A DNA stretch of 30,797 nucleotides from Penium margaritaceum (Eukaryota; Streptophyta; Zygnematophyceae; Desmidiales; Peniaceae), in the NCBI GenBank assembly GCA_023375785.1, contig SZWC01003913.1:70477-101273 (forward strand). Direction: 5' to 3'. Positions 1 to 9,343 of this stretch are shown one piece after another (position 1 is the first letter of the stretch; every line of letters begins with the position of its first letter). The position numbers were made by a program, and so were the translations under genes. Below the pieces are notes generated by a model. It did not search any database. It was given only the letters and a program-made list of their open reading frames with translations, and had not been told where the DNA came from.

Positions 1-254
1 ATGGCTCATGAGACTGCTCTCATATCATCGACAACATTTTTTCCACCCCTTAGGCAGATCAATCCAACTGGCAAAAGTCGCTGGCTCGCCAAAGGACCGG
101 AATGCTTTCACGCATGTCATCCTTGTACTTTTTGTAAGTATCACCGAGATTTCTGATGCAAGGTAAAGAATTCAAAGCCTGTATCTGTACTCCAGAACAA
201 AGTCTTTGCAGACTCATTACGAAGAAGAATTTCCCCCGCCAAGAACAGTGTCAA

Positions 255-690
255 GGGAAAAGACATTCCTTCTGAATGGTTTGCTGAAACCAAGAAAAAT
301 TTGTCAAATTCAAAGAACTTCTATCCATCGTAACCTTTTCATCTCTTCCAAATCCATTTGAACCATGGATGATACGATGTGATGGGTCGGTAACACAATT
401 CGCAACATTCATCATGCAAAACAGTCATCTTTTCGTGTATGAGGGATGGAAGCTCATCCTCATTGATTCACATTACACAACTGGTAATGAAGAGCTCATC
501 ATTTTGATGTAAACTTTCAAGATGTAGCGTTGCTGCATTGAGGATAGCTATGAAAATTGTGAGCGACCACAACCCGTAGGTATCTTTTGAGATGCAATTG
601 AACTCGTCAAGATGTCACGCATGTTGGAGTAAATACTAAAGCTGATTTTTTTTCACATGGAATTATCAGCCAAGATGCATCAATATCACC
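255..690 (+). pseudogene. Decayed RT tail and RNase H region of Ty3/gypsy pol
   Basis: RNase H of LTR retrotransposons degrades RNA in the RNA-DNA hybrid during reverse transcription. Read in the frame that starts at 312, the translation gives a short linker, then CDGS (about 378-389, the position of the first catalytic Asp), FVYEGWKL and YTTGNEEL (the Glu-bearing motif that follows the conserved Tyr), then an in-frame TAA and TFKM. Upstream, a neighbouring frame gives WFAETKKNLSNSK, matching the segment that precedes RNase H in this family. The order and spacing of these motifs fit Ty3/gypsy; a single one would not be convincing. It is non-functional because of stops and at least one frameshift. 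Confidence 0.68.
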
Positions 691-1329
691 GATTTCCTAA
701 GCTAACAGCTCATGGAAATCAGGGAAACCTATGAGGTAAATGGGTATCTTTGGGTCTTACAATGTTTACTTTGCAAACACTAAATCCCACGGTACCTTTG
801 TATCAACCACCACAAGAGATTATCCACCACAATGGTTTTTTAAACAATACATGAAAATTATTATGTGTGGATTATAAACTCAAAACTCTTAAAATCTTGA
901 CAAGTACGGATTGGTAGGAACTATAGGAGTTTTGTAACATAGAGAACAAGTCGTTGTGCCAGACTCGGGAGAACCTGGAGCGAATATGATGTTCAAATGC
1001 CACGATGCACCCATGGTAAGACATGTAGGACCATGAAATGTATGACCATATAAAACCAATCACCTCACCTTCAAAGCCTTATGCAAGAAATTGTATTTCA
1101 AAGTGAACACAAAAGTGAATATCGTCCGTTCACCAAAAGTTCTCTTTCTTGTAGGAAAACCTTTAATATTTTCATTTTGGACAAGAAGTGTATCCCTGGG
1201 CTCTAGTCACATGCATTCATCTCTGTTATTATTGATAAATACATGGATAAAGGAATACATTCTTTGAAACACTAATTGTGGAGTGTATAGATTTGATTCA
1301 ATAAACTATACCTCCACAATACATGGGAC
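691..1329 (+). other. Unassigned stretch inside the old gypsy remnant
   Basis: By position this should hold the link between RNase H and integrase. I cannot match its translations to any domain. It is AT-rich with many stops in all frames, and no RNA gene or repeat is visible. Confidence 0.5.
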
Positions 1330-2260
1330 ATGCATTCTCAAACCAATGTTGATGTCTGTAAGTATGGCATGACATGTAGCCTATGTCTTAGAAACATGGC
1401 TAGTAACAAAAAACCTGATAACTCCTCTAAATATTTGCATCCCTGGGGATCCATGGATTGGTGTCAACATAGACTTTATCATCGATACATTGGGTACGGC
1501 CCTTGGCCACAATGCAACACTAGTATCTTTGGATGTTATAAGAAAGATGAGGTATGTGATTCCCACAACCACTGATGTGAACACGTAGGAGATTGCTGTT
1601 CTTATCTTTGATGATGTGGCGATGTACCATAACTTCCTGTTGTGTATTATCTCCAATCAATATAGAAATTTTGCTAGTAAGTTCTAGTAAAAGATGCACG
1701 AGTACTTCCGTAGTGAGTCCCAAATGTCGACAACATTTCACCCTCAAAATGACAGACAAACAAAACATTTGGAATGTACCTTGGAGGAGATACTCTGCAT
1801 ACACCTAGACCTCGCCATGAATGATTGGGAAAAAAATCTTAGCCCTCAATAGAATTCAAGGTGAACAACTCATTTAACAAGTCCATGCAGTTCATACCAT
1901 TTCTGTTCAATAGTGGTATGTGTCTTGTGGTTTCCTCTTCATCGGCAAAGATTAGGAGGAAAGAGGGACCTGCTCCCTCTACTCAAGTTTCTGCCAAACA
2001 TATGGAATACTTGTTACAAGAGACAAAGGGCCACCTTCAAGCGGTTTGGCAATCATGAAAGGTATATGCCGATAAAATTCATTGTCAGGCTTGCTTTGAA
2101 ATTCGCAACAGGGTATTTCGCTGAGCCAAGGGCCTTTGACAGGGAAAACTTATACCTTTTTTATTTGGCCATTTCCCATCATTGTACTCCTTTGGCTAGT
2201 GGCAGACCAAATGTTTCTTCTGTCAGTTTTTCTGAAACATGAAGTTTTTCCTGCTCAAGA
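1330..2260 (+). pseudogene. Decayed Ty3/gypsy integrase
   Basis: Integrase inserts the cDNA into the genome using a zinc finger, a D-D-E core and a C-terminal domain. Around 1348-1400 the frame reads VCKYGMTCSLCLRN, the Cys-x2-Cys end of the H-H-C-C finger. After a frame change near 1440 come GVNIDFIIDTLG (first catalytic Asp) and RKMRYVIPTTTD. Near 1652-1690 comes ISNQYRNFASKF, where the second Asp is Asn, followed by two stops. STTFHPQNDRQTKHLE (about 1727) has the third acidic position as Lys. After 1861, NNSFNKSMQFIPF matches the end of the core, and near 2058-2200 VYADKIHC and FGHFPII match the C-terminal region. At least two catalytic residues are lost. Confidence 0.72.
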
Positions 2261-2269
2261 CGCCATTCA

Positions 2270-2518
2270 ATGATTACCAATGGCGACTTTTGTGCAAGAT
2301 TTGGAGTCATAGCTGCTACACCCAACCTCATGTGTTTTCTTCCAGAAGGTATCAGTTACTACGATTCAATTTCATATTCTCAAAAGGTGGAAACACTTAT
2401 TAGTCATGAAAACACGAAGTGTGACCCTCATAAACCAAGTACAAGCCACCTCATCTGCCGTGGCCGACTGAGAAAAGATAACATGGGACATCGCTTCCCA
2501 TTGCGCCCTCTTCTTTGA
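2270..2518 (+). pseudogene. Possible chromodomain relic after the old integrase
   Basis: The open frame lies where a chromovirus chromodomain would follow integrase. KCDPHKPSTSHLICR resembles the second half of a chromodomain (the step from the conserved Trp-Glu to the final helix), but neither aromatic-cage residue is clear. The call rests mainly on position. It could equally be 3' untranslated sequence of the old element. Confidence 0.25.
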
Positions 2519-2610
2519 CTTCTTTTTTGTTAGACTCAAGCCTTCAACATGAAAACACTATTCAAACCCTACCCCAAATAACATTCATGGTTTAAGGGTT
2601 TTGAATTTGC

Positions 2611-2690
2611 ATAGAGACCAGTCGGGCCCTACTACTGCCGGGCCTAGTGGGTTCTCTTTCTATGCAGAGGGAGTCTTGAAATCCCCACAA
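2611..2690. repeat. Degenerate copy of the GGTA/TACC-loop hairpin repeat
   Basis: The block GTCGGGCCCTACTACTGCC followed by GGGCCTAG resembles the hairpin cores at 27922, 28053, 28110 and 28660. The downstream bases (tttctatgcagagg, then gaaatccccac) line up with those after the 28660 copy. The stem is no longer perfect. Confidence 0.4.
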
Positions 2691-3788
2691 AAAATCTCCA
2701 CAAAATAACACTGTCAAAAATGCTTCAATAAAGGAGTCTGTGTTCGTTCTCACCCAAAATCACGACATCAACACGTCGATGTTGCATGGGATGCATCGTA
2801 TACATCACAATGTTTTCCCCTTGCTACTTGTTCAACGGTAGCGGCGACCATTGTGTGGACGAGTTATCTTTTCTATGACAATAGTTGGATGGTTGATTTT
2901 GCCCCGTAACGTGGATATAGGTGATTTCTGTCCATTTTCAAAACCATTCGACATCTCGGTGATGTTTCCCGAAGTAGCCTCTCACGATGCTACATCGTGT
3001 GTGTCTATTGACTTGCCCGAGACCCCAAAGATGCCTCATATGTGTTTTCACTATTGTATGCATGTGCTCGACAGGTGCAACACCTGAAATGGATGTGCAC
3101 TTATAACCAATAAAAATCAACTATTCAGATGTGCAATGGCACTAGCGGAAACACCGTGGTTCTGACCGATTGTGCCAAAACTGTGGTGTTTGAGGCTCTT
3201 AGACCATTTTGTTTTCATGCATGCAGCCCAAGGTGGTGCACGCTAGCATGTGGGAGAGAGCATAAGAGAGATTGTGTGTGAACCACCAAGGGTGGCGATA
3301 CACCATGAAATTTGGTCTCGCGTATGACAAGAGAATCAGAAAACACGAGTTACAAGAGGCAGAGGTGCTCGTCGCAAAACAACCTAGCAACAAGCGGGCG
3401 AGTAGCAAGCTCACCCTCACAGGCTACCAACGCCATGCGTGGAGCCAAACCACCTGTCCTATTTTGTCAAATTAACCTGTGAGTATCCTATCCACTGATC
3501 TACAGCAACATGTAGTCAGGGAGGAGCAACCCGGCTACGAACTCCAAGACAGGATCAACGGAAAATCCCATGTGTGTAACAGCCACGCCAAACTACTATA
3601 GGTCATTGAATAATCAATAGCTACTGTGCATCTCTGGATCTCCATCCATGTGGCATCATCCTCCAGGCGGTGGAGCCAACGGCAGTCCTCCTCCAAAGTC
3701 AGCCACCTGCATTGGTGTGGTGAGTGTGCAGCGAGGCCAGAGGTCACGACGTGTCAGTGGTATACAAACCAATAGGGAATTCCCCAAG

Positions 3789-4046
3789 CCACTTGGAGCG
3801 AGCCACGTTACACCCCTCCCACTTGAAAGTAAGGTGTCTCCCGTATAAACACATGGGATCCAATTTTTGGTGCTCTGAAACCAATGCAACTGTACTTGTA
3901 GAAAGCTTGAAAACAGAATGCTTGAGATTCCGTGACCCTAAGAACTTTTTTTTTTTCAAGCCCACAACCCAAGGGACCAGCCCGAGCCACGTGGAGCAAG
4001 CCACGTTACACCCATCCTACTTGAAACTGAGGTGTCCCCCGTGTCA
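3789..4046 (+). repeat. Two-copy diverged direct repeat, about 198 bp apart
   Basis: About 60 bases at 3789-3848 recur at 3987-4046 with scattered changes. Both contain ccacNTGGAGC, agccacgttacaccc, a tacttgaaa-like segment and ggtgtcNcccgt. They might be decayed remnants of LTR ends or of a tandem repeat. They lie immediately outside the Element B 5' LTR. Confidence 0.55.
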
Positions 4047-4062
4047 TCGTGATGGACACAAT

Positions 4063-4448
4063 TGTTACTTACCAGACGTACACAAGTTCCTAATCTTCTA
4101 AGTGGGCATTTTTGTTGTTACACAAACAGCCCATCGTGCGTCGAGATATCAAAATTTCCTCCAATGGTCAAGGGCAATTTGGTCAACTGCCCTCATCCTC
4201 CTGCAAACCTTCTTGCATTTTCAGACAACTCCGACCACTTTCGAGAAACATCGATGGAAGTGTCACAAACTTTTGGTCGACTTCTCAATAAATCAAGAAA
4301 CATCCAGATTTATAAAGATGCATCTCACATCTTTGTTGTCGATCTTTGAAGCTTCCGGTTCCTCAGTGGAGCTCTTGAATCCAACCACTCAAGATGCACC
4401 TCTACACGTGTCACTCAACGATCGACCTGATGACCCCGACTATGCCTC
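4063..4448 (+). repeat. Element B 5' LTR, first part
   Basis: Starts TGTT, as does the LTR of Element C. The motif gtgggcatttttgttgttac (about 4102-4121) is found in reverse complement at about 14759-14778 in the left LTR of Element C. The homology continues to 4448, where Element A interrupts it inside the segment ccccgactatgcctc, which also matches Element C. Confidence 0.85.
4444..4448. repeat. Target-site duplication of Element A, left copy (GCCTC)
   Basis: GCCTC directly precedes the Element A left LTR and recurs directly after its right LTR at 8994-8998. Five bases is the usual Ty3/gypsy duplication length. Confidence 0.88.
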
Positions 4449-4702
4449 TCTGAGAGTGGGTGCTCTCAGGAGATTTAGCCTTGGTGTGTGGAGAGCACAG
4501 TCGCAGCGGAAGGATAGACTTGGAGAAGTCTGGAAGCCAGAGCTGGAAAATACAGGTTAATTAGATTGAACTGAGTACAGGGTATTCATACTGTCCGGCT
4601 GGCGAGCCCTCGCCTCAGCCTACTGCTTTCCTAGCTTGCTATAACAAGCTACTTGCACCTGAACTCGGTGCCCTACTTGCACCTAATGCGAGAAGCGTCC
4701 GG

Positions 4703-4725
4703 CCGTCGATCGTCCAGATCGACGG
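4703..4725. repeat. LTR hairpin with 9-bp perfect stem
   Basis: CCGTCGATC, GTCCA, GATCGACGG. The same structure is kept unchanged in the other LTR near 8533-8555, although flanking bases differ. Confidence 0.6.
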
Positions 4726-4974
4726 TCTCCCTTGGCCCAGTGCGAGCCACCGTGTTAGCTTGACGTCTTGTACGATCGCCGCGGATGGGTCTCGGCGGTG
4801 GGTGCAGTCGCTATTTTGCTGTCCCCGATGACCGCGCGTGTTGTCGGGGGCTTGCCGCTAAAACAACCCCTCGACGGGTAGCGTAACCGATACGCTACTC
4901 GCCGAGAGGGTGAAATCCACCCTCGCATGGCGTGTTTGGAACGCGCGCATACAAGTACGAGCGAAACATCCCCC

Positions 4975-5003
4975 TGCGCCGGCGTGCACCACACGCCGGC
5001 GCA
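4975..5003. repeat. LTR hairpin with 12-bp perfect stem
   Basis: TGCGCCGGCGTG and CACGCCGGCGCA flank the five-base loop CACCA. In the right LTR (about 8806-8834) the stem has several base changes, so the structure is weaker there. Confidence 0.6.
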
Positions 5004-5161
5004 CATTCGCTCGCTTGCTCTCCCTCCTCCTCCTCGCAACGACGGTTGAGCGGAGGTGAGCTCGACCGAGACCTGGATTTTCGAAAAGCGGAAAAAGGCC
5101 TGCATGCCCCCAATACTCGGCCGAGGCCCCGAGTATGCCAGAAAAGGGGCACCTTGTTACA

Positions 5162-5177
5162 TTCACCCCCCCCCCCC
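5162..5177 (-). other. Element A polypurine tract
   Basis: On the - strand twelve G residues followed by TGAA directly precede the 3' LTR. This is the expected plus-strand primer for reverse transcription. Confidence 0.8.
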
Positions 5178-5184
5178 GGTCGGA

Positions 5185-7075
5185 GGCGTGACATCCCGGC
5201 GCGCCTGAGATACTCCTGGAGAAGAGTGTTGGTACACCCTACATGGAAGTTGGCCTCTGGCTCTCAAGAGTTGTGCTCCGCTGGGTACCCCTTCCACTGT
5301 ACCAAAAACTCAAGTCGTCATCCCCTCTGGTGGTCCGCCAGAATCTTCTCCACCTCAAACTCCTCACTTCCTTCAACCTGGACAGTAGGAGGTGGAGCTG
5401 TCCCGTGACCCTGGAAGAATGTGTTCGGGTCGCGGTAGGCACAAAGTAGGGAGATGTGGAACACCGGATGGATGGTGCAGTGAACTGGCAGCTCCTGCTT
5501 GTATGAAACGACCGACCGCTTCTCAAGAATGCGGAACGGACCTACCCATCGCGGTTTCCGTTTGGGACTCCCAAATCCCATCAGCTGGAGGTTAGCGGAG
5601 TTCAGCATCACCTGATCTCCCAGTTGGAACTCCTCCGCAGAGCGATGCTTATCAGCCTGCCGCTTCTCCTGCTTCTGTGCCTTCAACAGTCGTTGCCCCA
5701 CCACGTCCCGAGTGGTGGCAAACCCTTCAGCAATCTACTGCACAGCCGGAAGAGATGTTGCTGAAGCAAGGGTGGCTGGGCTCAGTGGTTGGTGGCCATA
5801 GACCACCTCAAATGGTGACTTTCCTGTTGATGCTGACACGGCTGAGTTGTAAGCAAACTCTGCCTTTCCGAGTTTCTCCTCCCAACCCCGTCCATCCGGT
5901 GGGACCATGGTCCGCAACAGCTGCTCCAATGTCTTGTTCGTGCGCTCCGTCTGCCTATCGCTCTGTGGGTGGTATGCCGTGGTCAGTTGGACTCGCGTGC
6001 CCAGCTTCTCCATGAGATCTCTTCATAATTGGGAAGGGAAGCATGGATCGCGATCTGAGACCACCGACTGCGGCACTCCATGCAAATTGATGACATGACT
6101 GAGGAGGAGTTGAGCTGTCTCGGCAGCTGTGATACTCTCATGACATGGAATAAAATGTGCCATCTTGGAAAACCGTTCCACCACCACCAGCACCGTGTTG
6201 TTGCCTTGCTGCGTCACAGGCAACCCGTCAATGAAGTCATACGAGATGTCTGTCCATGGCCTCTCTGGTACAGGCAATGGTTGCAGCTCCCCTAGTGGCT
6301 TGGTCCTCCGTGCCTTGATGCATTGGCACACATCGCAGCTGCTCACAAACCTCTTGCAGTCAGTTGCCATTGACGTCCACCAGAATTGGCATGCCAAGGC
6401 TTTGAGCGTCTTGTCAAAGCCGACGTGACCCGAGTAGTGGGTGTCATGCACCTCCTCTAGCAACAACTGCTTCAATAGCGCATAGTCCTGCACGACAATC
6501 TTCCGCTCCTGCCCCCTTCGCCAATATGTTCCATCCCATGTGGCGTCTTTCAGTGCACCATTTGTAATCGCACTGTCCACGCTATAGCCGTACTTGAACA
6601 GGGTATGCATGACTGGAGATCCCATCAGCACTGAGATGGCGTTGAGGCTCAGGTCCGGCCTCCGCGACAAAGGATCTGCCGGGTTCACCTTCCAAGGCTT
6701 GTTCTGGATCTCGTAATCAGAACTCCCTTCCAAGAACTCCATCCAGTGAGTCTGTCAGCGACTGAGGTTCGGCTATGTCTTCACGTACTTCAAGGCATAG
6801 TGATCCGTGAAGACCACACAGCGTCGCAACTCGAGGTAGCACCTCCAGTGCTTGAACCCATGGATCACCACCAGCATCTCCTTCTCATGGATTGCATAGT
6901 TACGCCCTGCCCCTCGCAACTTGCGAGACGCATACCCAATCGGTTGCGGCCCCTTTCTGTGATCCTACATCAGCACCGTCCCAATGGCATAGTCGCTTGC
7001 GTCCGTCGCCATGACGTACTCCTTGGATGAATCCAGATGCACTAGAACCAGAGCGTCACACATTGCAGCCTTGGT
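5185..7075 (-). pseudogene. Element A pol: RNase H, integrase and chromodomain, no RT
   Basis: RNase H shows TDASDYAIG (about 7005), HEKEML and FTDHY. The longest open segment (6742-6023, 239 codons) runs from the RNase H end (NPADPLSRRPDL) through the H-H-C-C finger (HDTHYSGHVG, then SSCDVCQ) into the integrase core with ISYDFIDG (first Asp) and VVSDRDPCF (second Asp). After one frameshift at about 6020 the segment 6013-5735 carries RQTERTNK, the catalytic Glu. 5704-5318 holds the C-terminal GPY/F module (PRWVGPFRI, PVFHISLL) and the chromodomain start EEFEVEKILADHQ. The chromodomain continues in another frame as FLVQWKGYPAEHNS. The D-D-E triad is intact. Breaks are few compared with B and C. 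Confidence 0.88.
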
Positions 7076-7923
7076 GCCCAGGCTTCCTGCAGATCCAACA
7101 ATTCCCACCACGCTGCTTGCTCTACTGCTGGCCTCCTTGCACTGTGTGTCCATGGGGTCAGCGGGTTGGTGCTGTGCTCGACAATGAAAAGTCTTGTGCT
7201 TCTCACATTAACCCCCTCAATGATAGCGTAGCACGTCAATGCGTTCAGGAGTGGCCACCATCGCCTAGAACTCCGTGATTCCAATGAGTGCCAGCGTGCA
7301 CTGAATTTGCCCCTTCAAGCCGTCATGGTACTTTTCTGCCATCTTTGGCTCGCTCATGTCGTTGATCTCCGAGCACAACGCCAAGAAACGGTGTGTGTAC
7401 TCCTGCAGCGAGCCGATCTGCTTCAGCTGCTTCAGCTTGTTTCGTGCGACCATGGAGGCGTTCACAAGATCGAACCGATCTCTGATGGCTTGCTAGAACT
7501 GCTCCCATGTCGTCGGTACGCGCACTTCAGCTTGCCCCACGCCTGGCTGCCACAACACGTTGTGTTGCACAGCTGCGTTCCCACCTCCACCTCGAGTGGC
7601 CAGCATGTTTAGTTGCTTCCACCACTCCAATGATGCTCCACGTAGCAGTGTCACCGCGAATGACACACGCACAGCATCTTCCTCTCAGCCCCAAAATAGC
7701 TGTTCATCGCTAACAACCAGGTCCATACGCTCGCACCCTTGACTGAGGGATTGAATGATTCCGGAGCCTTTGGCTTTGGTCTCGGTGGACTCCTTGGCCG
7801 GGCCGCCCCAACCTGTCCAGCGCCACTCCTGTCTCGCAAGTCAGCCATCTGCCAATTGAGCCGCTCCTTCTCCAACTTGAGGGCTCCCAGCTGCTCTACG
7901 ATCTGCTGCACGGCCTGCTCCAT
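7076..7923 (-). pseudogene. Element A gag, broken, with C-terminal zinc knuckle
   Basis: Gag forms the virus-like particle and packages RNA. The start at 7923 opens with a helical, coiled-coil-like stretch (QQIVEQLGALKLEKERL) and a Pro/Arg-rich segment, then FNPSVKGASVWTWLLAMNSYF, typical of the capsid start. After a frameshift, 7465-7265 carries the capsid core (KLKQLKQIGSLQEYTHRF). Further on ADPMDTQ matches the Pro-Met-Asp motif that often precedes the knuckle. CWICRKPGHQGC at about 7074-7113 is a CCHC knuckle shortened by two residues between His and the last Cys. Directly after it the reading passes into RNase H sequence. Confidence 0.8.
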
Positions 7924-8264
7924 GGCTCAGGATGAATTTGAGCCACTGGAGATCCTTTGGAATAAATTGGCAGTGTTTCGGTAACAATAAAAAAAAATTG
8001 GCAGCAATTCGGCAGTCTGGGATGAGAATCTGGCGTCTTCGAAGTGCGTGGGAGTCACGCGTTGTCTCCCGCATGCGCATGGTAGGTCGTGTGGATACTC
8101 TGGAAATGTAGAGAAATTTCCAGAGGTTGGCTTGTGCGTTGGCTTCGAAGTCTGGTCCAGCTATCTCCCTCTCGATGAGCCTCGACGTTGTCCGGCGTAG
8201 TCCGTGGCTTTGCTCCTTGAAGTTTCGCGAGTTCTAGCAGCGCTTCCACCCAACGCGCGGCTCT
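7924..8264 (-). other. Element A untranslated leader
   Basis: Sequence between primer-binding site and gag start on the - strand. No domain is recognisable; length is ordinary for a gypsy leader. An A/T run lies near 7987. Confidence 0.6.
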
Positions 8265-8277
8265 GGCTCTGATACCA
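8265..8277 (-). other. Element A primer-binding site (initiator tRNA-Met)
   Basis: On the - strand TGGTATCAGAGCC, two bases inside the 5' LTR. It is complementary to the 3' end of plant-type initiator tRNA-Met, the standard minus-strand primer. Confidence 0.9.
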
Positions 8278-8279
8278 GA

Positions 8280-8993
8280 TGTGAGAGTGGGTGCTCTCTG
8301 GAGATTTAGCCTTGGTGTGTGGATAGCACAGTCGCAGCGGAAAGATAGACTTAGAGAAGTCTGGAAGCTAGAGCTGGAAAATACAGGTTAATTAGATTGA
8401 ACTGAGTATAGGGTATTTATACTATCCGGCTTGCTAGCCCACGACTCATCCTACTGCTTTCCTAGCTTGCTATAACAAGCTACTTGCACCTGAACTCGGT
8501 GCCCTACTTGCACGTAATGCGAGAAGCGTCCGGCCGTCGATCGTCCAGATCGACGGTCTACCTTGGCCCAGCGCGACCCGCCGCGTTAGCTCGACGTCTC
8601 ATATGGGCGCCGCGGATGGGTCTCGGCGGTGGGTGCGGTTGCTGTTTTTCTGCCGGCGATGACTGCGCACGTTGTCGGGGGCTCGCCGCCAAAACAACCA
8701 CTCGGCAGGTAGCGTAACCAATACGCTACTCGTCGAGAGGGTGAAAGCCACCCTTGCGTGGCGTGTTCGGAACGCGCGCACACAATCACGAGCGAAACAT
8801 CCCCCTACGCTGGCGTACACCACACGCCGGTGCACATTCGCTCGCTCGCTCTCCCTCCTCCTCCTCGCAGCGACGGTTGAGCGGAGGTGAGCTCGACCGT
8901 GACCTGGATTTCCGAAAAACAGAAAAAGGCCTGCATGCCCCCAATACTCGGCCGAGGCCCCGAGTATGCGAGAAAAAGGGGCACATCGTTATA
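8280..8993 (-). repeat. Element A 5' LTR (714 bp)
   Basis: Partner of 4449-5161. On the - strand it begins TATAACGATG (expected TGTAACAAGG, with changes) and ends CCACTCTCACA beside the primer-binding site. It carries a TATA-like box at 8414-8421. Confidence 0.9.
8414..8421 (-). promoter_or_regulatory. TATA-like box of the Element A 5' LTR
   Basis: TATAAATA on the - strand, about 140 bases upstream of the LTR/primer-site junction, a sensible place for the U3/R promoter. The matching bases in the other LTR are altered. Confidence 0.5.
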
Positions 8994-8998
8994 GCCTC
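8994..8998. repeat. Target-site duplication of Element A, right copy (GCCTC)
   Basis: Exact partner of 4444-4448. It also marks the point where the Element B LTR resumes. Confidence 0.88.
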
Positions 8999-9161
8999 AT
9001 TCGTAACTCAGCACTTCTATGTACATGTTCGATCATTTTGACACTTCACGTCAAAGTACACTTACCACTAATCATAAAGTGCTCAAGTGTCCCAAATTCA
9101 TAATCGTGTTATGCCTTGCAACTTTGACTTGTTCACCATCTACTCTCCGTTCGGCATAACC
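8994..9161 (+). repeat. Element B 5' LTR, second part
   Basis: Continues the LTR interrupted at 4448 and ends cggcataacc two bases before the primer-binding site. In reverse complement it matches 14266-14440 and 19670-19850, the same end of the Element C LTRs (for example tagatggtgaaca and gacacttgagca). Confidence 0.88.
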
Positions 9162-9163
9162 CT

Positions 9164-9175
9164 TGGTATCAGAGC
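9164..9175 (+). other. Element B primer-binding site (initiator tRNA-Met)
   Basis: TGGTATCAGAGC, two bases after the LTR end, followed by GC as in Element C. Confidence 0.9.
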
Positions 9176-9343
9176 GCAATGGTACGGGAGATGCATCTAA
9201 CAACTTTATCCATCCGAAGGACTACCTCGCACAAGCCATGAGTGCATCTCGCACGTCAAGACTTCGCAGACCTCGTAACTACGACATGAAGTGAGGGAGG
9301 GCATATCATGACCAGTAGTAGATTTTTAACGACAACTTTGGCG

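Larger units (their letters stand above)
1..2520 (+). mobile_element. Ancient Ty3/gypsy retrotransposon remnant, cut by the window start
   Basis: Pieces of a Ty3/gypsy pol polyprotein occur in the correct order on the + strand: the end of reverse transcriptase and RNase H (about 255-690), the integrase zinc-finger end and core (about 1330-1860), and the integrase C-terminal region (about 1860-2260). All are broken by stops and frame changes. No LTR, primer-binding site or polypurine tract is recognisable, and the 5' part lies outside the window. Decay is heavier than in the three elements downstream, so this is probably the oldest insertion here. Confidence 0.72.
2521..4057. other. Gene-free repeat debris between the old remnant and Element B
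   Basis: No domain is recognisable in any frame, and the open frames here (up to 125 codons) have no supporting motif. Visible structure is limited to a GC-rich hairpin-like block near 2620-2665 and a two-copy direct repeat at 3789-4046. A T-run lies near 3950. Confidence 0.55.
4449..5161 (-). repeat. Element A 3' LTR (713 bp)
   Basis: Aligns end to end with 8280-8993. On the - strand it begins TGTAACAAGG and ends CACTCTCAGA; the last bases carry one change from the expected CACA. It contains several strong inverted repeats, such as 4703-4725 and 4975-5003. The position of the TATA-like box seen in the other LTR is mutated here (tattcata). Confidence 0.9.
4449..8993 (-). mobile_element. Element A: internally deleted Ty3/gypsy chromovirus nested in the Element B LTR
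   Basis: A 4545-bp element read on the - strand: 5' LTR (8280-8993), primer-binding site (8265-8277), gag (about 7923-7076), RNase H, integrase with chromodomain (about 7075-5185), polypurine tract (5162-5177), 3' LTR (4449-5161). It is flanked by GCCTC on both sides. Protease and reverse transcriptase are absent, so it cannot have moved in this form without help. By eye about nine in ten LTR bases agree, closer than the two LTRs of Element C. That fits its nested, younger position. Confidence 0.9.

Noticed and set aside
4102..4560. 152-codon open frame on the + strand
   Set aside because: It crosses the junction at 4448/4449 between the Element B LTR and the Element A LTR and has no domain.
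4932..5408. 158-codon open frame on the + strand
   Set aside because: It spans the LTR, purine tract and integrase end of Element A on the opposite strand; a GC-driven shadow.
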